The notes under the pieces: generated by a model
Database searches by the model: none
What the model saw: the letters and a program-made list of their open reading frames with translations, nothing else
Told to the model about the DNA's origin: nothing
Part shown: in pieces, positions 25,889-35,967 of the stretch
Position numbering within the stretch: position 1 is the stretch's first letter
Layout: the number at the start of each line of letters is the position of its first letter
From: Photobacterium profundum SS9
Lineage (GTDB): Bacteria > Pseudomonadota > Gammaproteobacteria > Enterobacterales > Vibrionaceae
Assembly: GCF_000196255.1 (NCBI RefSeq)
Contig: NC_006371.1
Span: 945,664-1,009,663 of the forward strand
DNA length: 64,000 bases
Direction: 5' to 3'
Position numbers and translations under genes: made by a program

Positions 25889-26965
25889 GGTCGAGGCTTA
25901 GAGTCAGGCTCTGTGACCACAAAAAAACATGACATTAAGCGAGCCGATCGCCTTATTGGTAATGCACACTTACACTGTGAGCGTCATGACTACTACGAGT
26001 ATATGACCGAGCAATTAATTGGAAGAGAAAAGCACCCTATTATTTTAATCGATTGGTCTCCAATTAATGGTCAGGAAATCTATCAACTCTTGAGGGCGAG
26101 CATTCCAATGCAAGGGAGAGGGTTAGTTTTATATGAAAAAACATTCCATGAAAGTGAACTCAACACAGAAAAAGCCCACCAGAGTTTCTTAGATGAGTTA
26201 GAGCAAGTGCTGCCTGAAGGATGCCAGCCCGTCATCACAACAGATGCTATCTATCGGTCACCTTGGTTTAAAGCCGTAGAGTTAAAAGGTTGGTATTGGA
26301 TTGGCCGAGTACGAGGGGCAGTCTCACTATCTCAAGATAAGGAAACCTGGTACACAAGCTATCAATGGTTCAAGGCCGCGAAGGTAAACAAAGCTGAGCA
26401 TCTTGGTGTACTTTACTACGGTAAGGTCGCTAAATTTAAGTGTGAAGGCGTATTATTTAAGCGGAATAAAAAGGGGCGTAGTGCTAAAAAAAAGCGAGGT
26501 GGGGTTTCGCAAAGAACAACCGATAAAACGCATGAAAAAGACGCTAATGAAGCATGGTTACTGGTTTTCAAGCTCCCTCCGAGATACAAAAATAACGCAA
26601 ACATCGCGGTATCACTGTACCGTCAACGAATGCAGATAGAAGAGAATTTTAGAGATACTAAAAATGGCAAGCTGGGCATAAGTTTAGAATATGCAAATTC
26701 AAAATCAGTGGAAAGGTTTGACAATTTACTTCTTATTGCAGGGTTGATCTTATTTATCATCTGGTGCGTTGGAAGAGCCGCGGTAATGAAAAAAATTCAT
26801 TATTCACTACAAGCTAATTCACTTAAATATCGGGCAGTATTATCCACGATTTACATTGGTCGAGAAGTTGTAAAAGACGGCAGATATACCATAACGATAG
26901 ATGAATATGTTTACGTGCTAGCTCATTTATCAGAGCTAGCAGTTAGCATGGAGGATCTACTATGA
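25889..26965 (+). pseudogene. IS10-group (IS4 family) transposase, N-terminus missing
   Basis: The frame opens directly at the ISBst12-like end with RSYGRGLESGSVTTKKHDIK, homologous to the LGR...KHxIKxxDRLLGN region that lies about 40 residues into IS10 transposases. DDE features: IILIDWSPINGQE (first Asp), PVITTDAIYRSPWF (second Asp) and YRQRMQIEENFRDTK, the Y-2-R-3-E-6-K signature. It stops at 26963-26965. The likely element end is GGGATCCCTCAG at 26979-26990, directly next to a MITE end remnant (GCTTGGGTATA). No left end remains. Confidence 0.82.
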
Positions 26966-27453
26966 TGAATATTTTGTGGGGATCCCTCAGGCTTGGGTAT
27001 AATTGCTGTCGTATGATGTTTATCTAGATAGTACTGAGTGAAGGTAATGATATGAGTTGGCTAAACATGAATAATGTTGAGTTACAGGCTATACGAAAGA
27101 TTTTGATGCTTGAAGTAACCGAAGCCGCTGACGTCATTGGTAATGGTGTATCAAGTAATACATGGCAGAGCTGGGAATCAGGAAGCTTAGCAATACCAGA
27201 TGAGATTCAAGCTGAAATTTACAGCCTTTGCCAAATGCGAGAAACCTTGCTAGGTGAAACGTTTAAAGAACTTTACGATAAAAACGACGGTAGTTTTAAT
27301 GCTGTTGGTACGTTGCGTTATTATTCGACATTAAATGCTTTTCTTATTGATTACCCTGAAAGTAATCATTTGTGCTGGCGTCTACATCAGTCTGTTTGTA
27401 GTTCACTGTTTGCCGAAGGTGGTGATGTTGAACTAAGCACAGACACACCGCTA

Positions 27454-28560
27454 TACCCAGTCTACTTCAAAATGCGGATTTCGCTGATTCCAACTTTTGA
27501 AAGTTGTCATTGATCGTACTGCTTAACGAGTCAGCAATTTCTGGGAGCGTGTCTGTGAAAAATCGGTCTATTCGCTCCCGAAATTCTTTTGCTGTCGCAA
27601 AATATCGGCTATTTCGAGCATGCTTATTCATCACCTTCCAGAGACGCTCTATCGGGTTAAGATTTGGACTGTAAGGAGGAAGATAGTGCAATTCGATGTT
27701 GAGTTTTTTCGCTTCTTCAACAACCTGAAACGAACGATGGTAACCAGCTCCATCAAGCACTAGATGAATAGTACCGCTTGCACGATAGAAATCCCGCGTT
27801 CGATTCAAAAAAGCAATAATCGACTCACCATTTACTGTCTTATACTTGTCGACAATGGCTTCCGATAAGTGCCCTAAGCGGATAGCACCGACTATATTCA
27901 GTCGCGTACGGCTTCCCGTTGTTTCGATGGGCTTATCAACGCCTTTTTTGATCCACCCAGCCGTTATCTTGGTAGCTTGCGTTGGATGTACTGCATCCAT
28001 GAATAACAGGGGTTCATCGTCATTTAGTGATGCTTTGAGCTCCTCATAATCCTCGATGAACTCAGCCTGTTTTCCGGCATCAAATTTATGAGGGACACCT
28101 TTAGGTTTTTTATAACTAAAGCCATGCTGGTGTAACCACTTGTTTAAGCCAGAGATACTGTATTCAACTGAGAAGGTCTCTTTAATGTAAGCCGTTATTT
28201 GGTGGGTATGCAGATAAGTCACATCACAGAGATGCTGGGTCAATTGCTGTGTTTCGTCTGCATTTAAGTATCCATCAGAGCCACCGCTTTCAGGAGCTAG
28301 TTTTTCCTTTTGGATGAAGTCATTAAGTTGGCGAACAATCGTTGCTTCATGCTTACGCAATGCTTGAGCAATCATTGCCGATGACCAGCCCTCGTCACAT
28401 AGTAAAACGGCTTTGATACGATCACACTCCCGCTTGTCACGGCACTTTTTATGCCGTGATTCTAAGCTGCTCTTTTCTTTTTCGGTGAGAGTGATCTTTA
28501 TCATCGGGCTATCATGATCCTTTGCCCCAAAAATTCAAGCATTTTCAATGATCACGGGTA
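27454..28560 (-). mobile_element. IS630-B element, copy 2
   Basis: 1107 bp flanked by TA (27452-27453 and 28561-28562). Reading through the flanks after excision restores the host ORF exactly, which proves the borders and the TA duplication. Confidence 0.96.
27467..28504 (-). CDS. IS630-family transposase (IS630-B)
   Basis: 345 aa, differing by one residue from the copy at 17578-18615. It has the same D-D-E motifs: LLFMDAVH, LVLDGAGYH, NPIERLW. The frame is intact. Confidence 0.94.
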   Translation of the reverse strand: MIKITLTEKEKSSLESRHKKCRDKRECDRIKAVLLCDEGWSSAMIAQALRKHEATIVRQLNDFIQKEKLAPESGGSDGYLNADETQQLTQHLCDVTYLHTHQITAYIKETFSVEYSISGLNKWLHQHGFSYKKPKGVPHKFDAGKQAEFIEDYEELKASLNDDEPLLFMDAVHPTQATKITAGWIKKGVDKPIETTGSRTRLNIVGAIRLGHLSEAIVDKYKTVNGESIIAFLNRTRDFYRASGTIHLVLDGAGYHRSFQVVEEAKKLNIELHYLPPYSPNLNPIERLWKVMNKHARNSRYFATAKEFRERIDRFFTDTLPEIADSLSSTINDNFQKLESAKSAF

Positions 28561-28805
28561 TAGATAAGAGCAAATATATCTATAAATGGTTTAGCTTTTC
28601 GACCCCAGAACAACTGGAACATAAACGTATAGAAGCATTAATTAACAGCAAGTAAGAGTGCATTTAGCCGTTTTAAGCAAAGCATTGCAACTAAGGTCTA
28701 ATTGATGCTTGCATTAACATGAGTATCTTAGAGCTAATAGGGAACGGAATTCTCATTACATTAAGTGTTTATTAAATGGATTTATGAAGCAAAAGGATTA
28801 TTGAT

Positions 28806-29048
28806 ATGTTGCAAGCGACGATGGGTTTTGTTGAAGTGATTTTGCTCGTTACTGGTGTTCTATTTATCGCTAAGAGTATGTTTCTTTATGCTAAACGTAC
28901 GAAAGACTGGTCTGGCGTAGCGGTAATGGTAATCAAACGTGTAGGGATGGATGCACATGAATACCGTTGGTATCGCTTTGGGGTTAGTTGCTTTGTGGTT
29001 GGCGTTATTGTACGCATTGTGAATATGACTTTTTGGCCTCAACTATAG
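28806..29048 (+). CDS. 80-aa membrane protein of unknown function
   Basis: Two hydrophobic helices (FVEVILLVTGVLFIAKSMFLY, about 9-29, and FGVSCFVVGVIVRIVNMTFW, about 58-77) flank a basic/aromatic cytoplasmic or periplasmic loop (KRTKDWSG... HEYRWYRF). AAAGGA lies 10 nt before ATG. It is bounded by a terminator shared with the convergent kinase gene. No family recognised. Confidence 0.6.
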   Translation: MLQATMGFVEVILLVTGVLFIAKSMFLYAKRTKDWSGVAVMVIKRVGMDAHEYRWYRFGVSCFVVGVIVRIVNMTFWPQL

Positions 29049-29083
29049 AAGCTAAGCTAATAACGTTTAAGCTGATAATATTA

Positions 29084-29144
29084 AAAAAGCGAGCATTTTA
29101 TCGTTCAGAGGCTTGGCCCTTAAATGATAGGTTGCTCGCTTTTT
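29084..29144. terminator. Bidirectional terminator
   Basis: AAAAAGCGAGCA (29084-29095) pairs with TGCTCGCTTTTT (29133-29144). The A and T tails serve the two convergent genes. The 37-nt loop contains a further small hairpin. Confidence 0.75.
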
Positions 29145-29164
29145 AGTTCAAGATTTTTATGTAT

Positions 29165-30502
29165 TCAACTTCTTGGTAATGGCAAGGTTATCTCTGCTTT
29201 TAGCCCACCTAATGGACTTCGGCTCAGAATTAATTCTCCGCGGTAGCTGTGCGCAAGTTCATTTGCAATATTGAGCCCTAGGCCTGTTCCTGGGGTACTT
29301 TCATCTAATCGAATACCCCGCTTTAGTGCTTCATTGCATTCATCTTCAGCGATACCGGGCCCGTCATCTTCAATTACAATGCTCACTGTGTCAGTATTGA
29401 CAGATTGCTGATGTACCCGAATTAAACTGTTTGCCCATTTGTAGCTATTTTCAATAAGATTTCCCACTATCTCATCGAGATCTCGCTTTTCGACCGCGAT
29501 ACTCAAATCACTGTCTAATTCGTTGACCAATATCACTTCACGGTGTGCATAAATTTTATCCATGGCCATAGAAATTGCATCAACACGGGATGATGGGGCA
29601 GTCTTGGCCGTTAGAATATTCGCAGCCCCTGCCATACGTGCTCTGCCTAAGTGATAATCAATATGCTGTTGTAATTGCAGTAAAGCAGGGGTTAATTTTG
29701 TTTTATCTGCGTCGTTTAGCTGGGCGACTTCATTGTTTAATATGGCTATAGGTGTTTTAAGTGCATGAGAAAGGTTGCCTGAATGGTTGCGGGCACGTTC
29801 TAGTAGTTCCTGATAATGGAATAGCAGTGCATTTAGGTCATCGATAACAGGTTTAACTTCCGTCGGATAAACGCCTGTTAATTCAGTAAGCTCACCATTT
29901 CGTACTTTTTTTAAGTTCTGTTGGAGCTTTCTTAGAGGAGATAACGACCAGCTAACTTGCAACCACGTTAACGCTAAAATACCGATAGCCATAATGATTA
30001 ATATTAACCACAAACCATGTGTCAATTTTTGTAATGTAGCATTGAGTTTGTCTTTATTAATCGCTACCGATAAATTGACCGGATCGTCAGTTTCAGGTAC
30101 GAAGAACTCTCGGCTGATCACGATTAGTGGCTGTTTGTTAGGTCCAATAAAGCCTTCTTCTTTATTACCTCGAATACGGGTATCCCACAGGGAACGAGAG
30201 CGTAATTGTTGCTCATTGATAGTCAGCGACCAATACAATCCGCTGTAGGGCGATTCAAAGAGAGGGTTCGAGAGTTTGCCTGATAATGACATTTTACCGT
30301 CGGGGGTAACATCCACAAGCGCTGTAAGTTGATCAAGATAAAGCTTGAGTTGTTGTTCTTCTTGACCGACTAGGTAAGTTTTTATGAAACTCGGAACAAG
30401 ATAACCAGCAGAAAGCGTAATAATAATAAGCCAAGCAGCCGCTGCGATAAGTAAACGGCTACGAAGGCTAGGAAGTTGTTTTTCAATTGTGTTAATTGGC
30501 AT
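29165..30502 (-). CDS. Sensor histidine kinase (PhoQ-like architecture)
   Basis: 445 aa. A membrane helix at about 17-37 is followed by a periplasmic sensor (38-162), a second helix (about 163-185) and a HAMP linker (SLSPLRKLQQNLKKVRNGEL). The dimerisation box is SGNLSHALKTPIAILNNEV with the phospho-accepting His. The ATPase domain has the N box (LIENSYKWA), G1 DDGPGIA, and G2 GTGLGLNIA. Its ATG lies within the last codons of the regulator frame (TAA at 30492-30494), a translational-coupling overlap. Third gene of the leftward PepSY / regulator / kinase operon. The signal is unknown; acidic PepSY and PhoQ-like layout suggest cations or envelope stress. Confidence 0.9.
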   Translation of the reverse strand: MPINTIEKQLPSLRSRLLIAAAAWLIIITLSAGYLVPSFIKTYLVGQEEQQLKLYLDQLTALVDVTPDGKMSLSGKLSNPLFESPYSGLYWSLTINEQQLRSRSLWDTRIRGNKEEGFIGPNKQPLIVISREFFVPETDDPVNLSVAINKDKLNATLQKLTHGLWLILIIMAIGILALTWLQVSWSLSPLRKLQQNLKKVRNGELTELTGVYPTEVKPVIDDLNALLFHYQELLERARNHSGNLSHALKTPIAILNNEVAQLNDADKTKLTPALLQLQQHIDYHLGRARMAGAANILTAKTAPSSRVDAISMAMDKIYAHREVILVNELDSDLSIAVEKRDLDEIVGNLIENSYKWANSLIRVHQQSVNTDTVSIVIEDDGPGIAEDECNEALKRGIRLDESTPGTGLGLNIANELAHSYRGELILSRSPLGGLKAEITLPLPRS

Positions 30503-31153
30503 TGATACGGTATCCGAGACCGCGAAACTGTCTTGATAACATCATTGCCGATCTTACGGCGAATACGACCCAATAAATACTTCAATCGTATTAGAGTCAC
30601 GATCAAAATCTTGCTTGTAAATATGCTCGACCAATTCCGTTCTTGAAATCACTTTATCAGTATTATGCATAAGGTAAGACAGCACCTTAAATTTTAACGC
30701 CGTAAGATCGACAACTTGACCTTGCCATAATACGTTTGATGTTCGCGTATCTAAACTTAATTCTTGGACTTGAATAACAGGGGACGCATTACCCGTTGAA
30801 CGGCGTAACTGGGCACGTAAACGTGCGATTAACTCAACCATCTGAAAAGGTTTGGTGAGGTAATCATCGGCCCCTGCATTTAACCCTTCAACACGTTGGG
30901 TAAGCTCATTACGCGCACTTAGAATAACAACTGGCGTATTCACGTTTTCATCTCGAATACTTTTTAATACCGTTAAACCGTCAAGTTTTGGTAAGCCTAA
31001 ATCGAGAACGATAACATCCCAAGGTTCAGATGTTGCACGGTATAGGGCATCAATCCCATCACTTGAAAGTTCTGCAATCCAGCCGTTGCTTTCTAAACCA
31101 TCAATGATTTGCTCACCAAGGGTAATTTCGTCTTCAACTACTAATATTTTCAT
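30492..31153 (-). pseudogene. OmpR/PhoP-type response regulator with two 1-nt frameshifts
   Basis: A receiver domain (MKILVVEDE, phospho-Asp51 in IVLDLGLP, KPF) and an OmpR-type winged helix (LTALKFKVLSYLM, DSNTIEVFIG) are clear, but the frame ends at 200 codons. Removing one G from GGG at about 30570 and one T from TTT at about 30528 restores RIRRKIGNDVIKTVRGLGYR and a stop at 30492, overlapping the kinase start. The lost part is the DNA-contacting wing. Either the regulator is recently inactivated or the two homopolymer errors are in the sequence. Its start overlaps the PepSY stop by 4 nt. Confidence 0.82.
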
Positions 31154-31500
31154 TCGTTCACCTTGATGATATTTTCTAGCCCACGACCTTTAATTTCGAT
31201 AATGGTGAGTGTACGGGCTTCATATTCGACTTTTACGATATTGTTGTTTGGGTCAATCAGTTTTAACTCATACACCCATACATCATCATCTTCGTCTAAC
31301 TCTACTTTTATAATGCGACCATTAAGTTGCTTGGCAACCTTTTCTTGTAACGCGGAAAAAGGTTGAATCAACCCTTGTTGAACGGCATGCATTACTTCGT
31401 CGTGATCTTCATCTATTTCTAGCTGCGGGGCAGCATTGACATGAAAAGCCAATAAAAAGAGGAAACAGAAAATGTATAGAAATCTATTATATTTTTTCAT
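31150..31500 (-). CDS. Periplasmic PepSY-domain protein
   Basis: 116 aa with a signal peptide (MKKYNRFLYIFCFLFLLAFH, cleavage near VNA-A) and one PepSY domain (QGLIQPFSALQEKVAKQLNG, then KVELDEDDDVWVYELKLID and VEYEARTLTIIEIKG). PepSY proteins of this size are commonly encoded with two-component systems and may modulate the sensor or a protease. First gene of the operon, and its stop overlaps the regulator ATG. The acidic stretch DEDDD could bind cations. Confidence 0.85.
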   Translation of the reverse strand: MKKYNRFLYIFCFLFLLAFHVNAAPQLEIDEDHDEVMHAVQQGLIQPFSALQEKVAKQLNGRIIKVELDEDDDVWVYELKLIDPNNNIVKVEYEARTLTIIEIKGRGLENIIKVNE

Positions 31501-31711
31501 ATTTGTAGTGTAATCGAAGTGCCATGAACTGAAAATGAATAGATGATTAAACTGTAGCCCTTTGTTGGATAAACTGAAGCAGATTTAACTTTGAGATATT
31601 CTGGGGTGATCACGGTTAATAGAAGGCGTAATACGGCGTCTGTATCTTAAGTAGTACATTTGTCATATATGTCACGGTTTGGTTGTAAAGATGTAATGAT
31701 GTGTAAGTTAA

Positions 31712-31754
31712 TTGATCTCAATCATGACTGGGTGTTAGTTGCATTTAATATACT
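31712..31754 (+). promoter_or_regulatory. FNR-type box and -10 element upstream of nosR
   Basis: TTGATCTCAATCAT (31712-31725) matches the FNR/ANR/DNR consensus TTGAT-N4-ATCAA at 9 of 10 positions. A TATACT -10 hexamer lies at 31749-31754. The box centre (31718.5) would be about -41.5 to -42.5 relative to a start near 31760-31761, which is the class II activator geometry. This fits anaerobic induction of N2O respiration. No -35 match is needed in such promoters. The rest of 31501-31711 holds the PepSY operon promoter but no recognisable site. Confidence 0.75.
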
Positions 31755-31797
31755 TCATTTGGTGACTTAGGCGAAAGTACTATCTGGGAGTTCGTTG

Positions 31798-33930
31798 GTG
31801 CAAAAGATTAGCTTATTCAGAACAACTATTTTTCGTGCGCTCTTATTCCTCTTGCTCTTTGTGGGAGGGATAGCACCAGCAAGTGCATTGTTTGTTAGTC
31901 CGCCAAAGGATCCTATCCCCCTCATCAAAAAAACCTTTCCCAGCGCAACAAAAATTGCTGAAAAACAAGGGGAAATCCCTGTCTGGTGGATCTACAAAGA
32001 TCAAGACATTATCGGCTATGCTTTTGAAACCAATGATGTCGCTAAAATCCCGGCCTATTCCGGCGAGCCAGTCAATATGCTGGTGGCTATCGATCCGCAA
32101 GGTAACTACCTGACTGCCAAAGTGCTGGAACACCATGAACCGATTATTCTGGCGGGTATTCCAGAGAAGAAATTGTGGGCCTTTGCTGATCAATACACTG
32201 GGTTATCGGTGAAGGACAGAATCAAAGTTGGTGGCAATAAGAGCGAGGGCTATGCTGCCATTGATGGCTTGTCAGGCGCAACTGTGACAGTCATGGTGAT
32301 GAATGTTGCCGTTACTAAAGCGGCAACAAAAGTGGCCCAGTCTCTAGGAATTATTAAAAAACAACAAACCATCATCCAGCCTCCATCGACCATCTATCAA
32401 GATCAGTTTGAAAAAGCAGACTGGCTTCAGTTAACGGGGGATGGTTCGATACGCAAGCTCTATCTGACCAATGAAAAAATCGATGAAGCCTTTATTGGCA
32501 CAGAGGCTGAGTATATTGGTAATATCCCTACGGATCAAAAGCAGGATATGTTCGCTGAAATCTATTTTGCGCTTGCTGATGTGCCAACGATAGGGCGTAA
32601 TTTGTTCGGTGATGCCGATTATGAGTGGTTAGTGCAACCTTTGAAACCGGGCGAACATCTACTAGTCGTATTGGGTAATGGTTACTCGTTCAAGGGGTCA
32701 GGTTATGTGCGGGGGGGGATCTTTGATCGTCTCCAGATTCATCAGAATGAGAATGCGATTTCATTTCGCGATCTCGACCATAACCGTATTACGGATTTGT
32801 ATATTGCAGGAGCCCCGACGTTTAAAGAAATGTCGGTGTTCCGAGTGCAGGCGCATCATGAACTTGATCCGGGAGCAAGTTGGCAGCTTGAATTGCTGGT
32901 TCGACGCCAGACTGGTCCGGTCGATAGCCTGTTCACCAGCTTTAAAGGTAGTTACGACATGTTGGGGAAATATGTCGATACGCCGCCTGCGATTGTCCCT
33001 GAGCCTGAACTATCACTGACCCAACAAGTATGGAAAGAGCGCCAGTTCGAAGTTGTGATACTTCTTGCTTTGCTGAGTGTTTTGCTACTGATCCTGTTTT
33101 TCCAGGATGTATTGGTTCGCCACCCCACCTTTATGCATAACTTACGTCATGGCTTTCTGGCGGTAACTGTCGTGTTTATTGGCTGGTCATGGGGCGGACA
33201 GTTGTCTGTGGTGAATGTCTTCACATTTTTGCAGGCATTGATGAGCGATTTTTCCTGGGATCTTTTCTTACTCGATCCGATTATTTTCATCTTATGGTGT
33301 GCTGCAGCTGTGACCATTTTACTGTGGGGACGCGCCGTTTACTGTGGCTGGCTATGCCCGTTCGGAGCCTTGCAGGAGCTGGTTAATCAACTTGCCCGCC
33401 ATTTCAAAATCCCTCAATTCGAATTGCCGTATGCTGTGCATGAACGTTTGTGGACCATCAAATATCTTATTTTATTAGGTTTATTTGGGATCTCGCTCGA
33501 CTCGTTATCAATGGCTGAACAATTTGCTGAAATTGAACCGTTTAAAACCACCTTCTTATTGAAGTTTGATCGTGAATGGCCATTTGTTGCCTGGGCTGCA
33601 TTCCTGATCTTGTTGAACCTGTTTAACCGAAAAACCTTCTGTCGCTACCTGTGTCCATTAGGAGCCGCACTGTCGGTCACCAATAACGTGCGCTTATTTA
33701 ATTGGTTGAAACGTCGTCCTGACTGTGGTTCGCCCTGTAAGACATGCGCGAAAGAGTGTGAAATCCAGGCAATCCAGCCTGATGGTGTGATCAACATCCG
33801 TGAATGCCATTACTGTCTAGACTGCCAAATCACTTATTACAACGAAGAAAAATGTCCGCCACTTAAGAAGCTGGCACACAAAAAACGTCGAGATAAGAAT
33901 CAAGATATTCCAGTCGTCGTTACAGAGTAA
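31798..33930 (+). CDS. nosR: NosR, membrane flavoprotein for N2O reductase
   Basis: GTG 31798 is chosen because GGGAG ends 7 nt upstream; a TTG three bases earlier is the alternative. About 710 aa. Signal/TM start, then a periplasmic FMN-binding domain with the flavin attachment motif DGLSGATVT (about 157-165). Several membrane helices (about 415-580) follow. NosR/NapH-type motifs are CGWLCPFGALQEL and CRYLCPLGAA, and the C-terminal ferredoxin-like Cys clusters are CGSPCKTCAKEC and CHYCLDC. NosR transfers electrons to NosZ and is needed for nos expression and activity. First gene of nosRZDFYL behind an FNR box. Confidence 0.96.
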   Translation: MQKISLFRTTIFRALLFLLLFVGGIAPASALFVSPPKDPIPLIKKTFPSATKIAEKQGEIPVWWIYKDQDIIGYAFETNDVAKIPAYSGEPVNMLVAIDPQGNYLTAKVLEHHEPIILAGIPEKKLWAFADQYTGLSVKDRIKVGGNKSEGYAAIDGLSGATVTVMVMNVAVTKAATKVAQSLGIIKKQQTIIQPPSTIYQDQFEKADWLQLTGDGSIRKLYLTNEKIDEAFIGTEAEYIGNIPTDQKQDMFAEIYFALADVPTIGRNLFGDADYEWLVQPLKPGEHLLVVLGNGYSFKGSGYVRGGIFDRLQIHQNENAISFRDLDHNRITDLYIAGAPTFKEMSVFRVQAHHELDPGASWQLELLVRRQTGPVDSLFTSFKGSYDMLGKYVDTPPAIVPEPELSLTQQVWKERQFEVVILLALLSVLLLILFFQDVLVRHPTFMHNLRHGFLAVTVVFIGWSWGGQLSVVNVFTFLQALMSDFSWDLFLLDPIIFILWCAAAVTILLWGRAVYCGWLCPFGALQELVNQLARHFKIPQFELPYAVHERLWTIKYLILLGLFGISLDSLSMAEQFAEIEPFKTTFLLKFDREWPFVAWAAFLILLNLFNRKTFCRYLCPLGAALSVTNNVRLFNWLKRRPDCGSPCKTCAKECEIQAIQPDGVINIRECHYCLDCQITYYNEEKCPPLKKLAHKKRRDKNQDIPVVVTE

Positions 33931-34051
33931 GTACCGAATAGTGACGAAATAACGTGAAAAGTAAGAAGGAATACAGCGCTGCTGATGTACGTGATACTAC
34001 ATATATTAACAATCGTAGTCGCGTCAATAATAACGGTATGGAGAGCCAACC

Positions 34052-35956
34052 ATGAGTGATAATAAGAACAATGATCTGATAGAGCAACCTAACCAAGATA
34101 CATTGCCAAACAAAGAACGACGTAAGTTTTTTGGTAAAACTGCCGCTATCGGTATTGGCGCGGCAGTCGCCCCGATGACAGCTGCGATGTTTGCTTCAAT
34201 GGCACAAGCCAAGGCAGCAGAAGCGGCTAACAGCCCGTTTGTTCATCCTGGCGATTTAGATGAATACTATGGTTTCTGGAGTGGTGGTCATTCCGGTGAA
34301 GTACGTATTATGGGTTTGCCATCAATGCGCGAGTTAATGCGCATACCAGTATTTAACATTGATAGTGCAACCGGATGGGGTTTAACCAACGAAAGTAAGC
34401 GTATCAAAGGCGACAGTGTTGATATTTTGGCGGGTGATTCCCACCACCCTCATATGAGTATGACGGACGGTCGATACAATGGTAAATATGTATTCATCAA
34501 CGACAAAGCCAACAGTCGGGTTGCTCGTATTCGTTGTAATGTCATGAAAACCGACAAAATGATCACCATTCCGAATGTTCAGGCTATTCACGGATTACGG
34601 GTACAAAAAGTACCTGAGACTAAATACGTGATCTGTAATGGGGAATTTGAAATCCCGATGAATAATGACGGCAAGGCGACACTGGAAGATGTCAGCACCT
34701 ACCGTTCTCTGTTTAACGTGATTGACGCCGAGAAAATGGAAGTGGCATTTCAGGTAATGGTTGATGGCAACCTTGATAACACTGATGCCGACTACGACGG
34801 TAAATACTTCGCGTCGACCAGCTACAACTCTGAAATGGGTATGACGCTGAGCGAAATGATCACCCCAGAGCGAGACCACGTTGTTGTTTTCAGTCTAGCG
34901 CGTTGTGAAGCGGCGTTAAAAGCAGGTCAATTCAAAACTTACAATGACAATAATGTTCCTGTTCTTGATGGCCGTAAAGGTTCTGAACTCACTCGTTACA
35001 TTCCTGTACCAAAATCTCCGCACGGGCTGAATACATCGTCAGACGGTAAGTATTTTGTGGCTAACGGCAAGCTATCGCCAACAGTTTCGATTATTGCAAT
35101 CAACAAGCTTGATGATCTGTTCAGCGACAAAATCAAGCCACGTGACACTATCGTTGCAGAGCCTGAAGTGGGCCTTGGTCCTCTTCATACCGCTTTTGAT
35201 AACCGTGGTAACGCCTACACGACGTTGTTCCTTGATAGTCAGATTGCAAAATGGAATGTAGAAGATGCAATCAAAGCTTACAATGGAGAGAAAGTAAACT
35301 ATATCCGTCAAAAGCTAGATGTGCATTATCAACCTGGACACAACCATACCTCTCAGGGGGAAACTCGTGATGCTGATGGTAAATGGCTTGTTTCTCTCTG
35401 TAAGTTCTCTAAAGACCGATTCTTGCCTGTTGGTCCACTACGTCCTGAGAATGATCAGTTAATTGATATCTCAGGCGATGAGATGAAGTTGGTGCATGAC
35501 GGCCCGACGTTTGCGGAACCCCATGACTGTATAATTGTTCACCGTAGCAAGGTGAAGCCACAGAAACTCTGGACCCGTGATGATCCAATCTTTGCAGAAA
35601 CACTGGCAATGGCCGAGAAAGACGGTGTCGATGTGATGACTCAAAGCAAAGTGATCCGTGATGGCAACAAGGTGCGTGTTTATATGACCTCGATTGCGCC
35701 GAACTTCGGGCTCACTGAATTCAAGGTAAAACTGGGCGATGAAGTCACCATGATCGTCACTAACCTGGACATGGTGGAAGATGTTACTCACGGCTTCTGT
35801 ATGACTAACCATGGCGTTCAGATGGAAGTTGGTCCACAGGCAACGTCATCTGTTACCTTTATTGCCAATAAACCAGGGGTTCAGTGGTATTACTGTAACT
35901 GGTTCTGTCACGCACTCCACATGGAGATGCGAGGCCGTATGCTGGTTGAGGCCTGA
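34052..35956 (+). CDS. nosZ: Nitrous-oxide reductase NosZ (Tat-exported, clade I type)
   Basis: 634 aa. The Tat signal [20 protein letters not shown] indicates folded export, as in clade I enzymes. A beta-propeller region with the CuZ His ligands follows (for example [54 protein letters not shown]). The C-terminal cupredoxin has the CuA motif [16 protein letters not shown]. It reduces N2O to N2 in the periplasm as the last step of denitrification. GGAGAG lies 8 nt before ATG. 121 bp after nosR. All expected ligands are present. Confidence 0.98.
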   Translation: MSDNKNNDLIEQPNQDTLPNKERRKFFGKTAAIGIGAAVAPMTAAMFASMAQAKAAEAANSPFVHPGDLDEYYGFWSGGHSGEVRIMGLPSMRELMRIPVFNIDSATGWGLTNESKRIKGDSVDILAGDSHHPHMSMTDGRYNGKYVFINDKANSRVARIRCNVMKTDKMITIPNVQAIHGLRVQKVPETKYVICNGEFEIPMNNDGKATLEDVSTYRSLFNVIDAEKMEVAFQVMVDGNLDNTDADYDGKYFASTSYNSEMGMTLSEMITPERDHVVVFSLARCEAALKAGQFKTYNDNNVPVLDGRKGSELTRYIPVPKSPHGLNTSSDGKYFVANGKLSPTVSIIAINKLDDLFSDKIKPRDTIVAEPEVGLGPLHTAFDNRGNAYTTLFLDSQIAKWNVEDAIKAYNGEKVNYIRQKLDVHYQPGHNHTSQGETRDADGKWLVSLCKFSKDRFLPVGPLRPENDQLIDISGDEMKLVHDGPTFAEPHDCIIVHRSKVKPQKLWTRDDPIFAETLAMAEKDGVDVMTQSKVIRDGNKVRVYMTSIAPNFGLTEFKVKLGDEVTMIVTNLDMVEDVTHGFCMTNHGVQMEVGPQATSSVTFIANKPGVQWYYCNWFCHALHMEMRGRMLVEA

Positions 35957-35967
35957 TACGCTGAGTC

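Larger units (their letters stand above)
27052..28655 (+). pseudogene. YdiL/DUF1870-like HTH protein gene, split by IS630-B
   Basis: The 5' part (27052-27453) encodes 134 codons: NNVELQAIRKILMLEVTEAA, then NTWQSWESGSLAIPDEIQAE, matching the YdiL-like HTH domain (xEL-x-AxR-x-x-x-x-x-V-x-E-A, W-x-x-WE-x-G). After removing IS630-B and one TA, the frame continues without loss at 28563: DKSKYIYKWFSFSTPEQLEH and on to TAA 28653-28655. The intact protein would be 164 aa. GTGAAGG precedes the start. The insertion is clean, so the inactivation is likely recent. The family is thought to bind DNA; its targets are unknown. Confidence 0.88.

Noticed and set aside
16470..28560. IS cluster considered as a composite transposon carrying cargo
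   Set aside because: Between the like copies there are only other mobile elements and one interrupted YdiL-like gene lying outside any matched pair; the two IS630-B copies are in opposite orientation and one has an ordinary TA insertion in a host gene.
31482..31711. Possible regulatory sites in the rest of the PepSY-nosR intergenic region
   Set aside because: Several AT-rich partial matches were seen but none as good as the FNR box; naming them would be guesswork.
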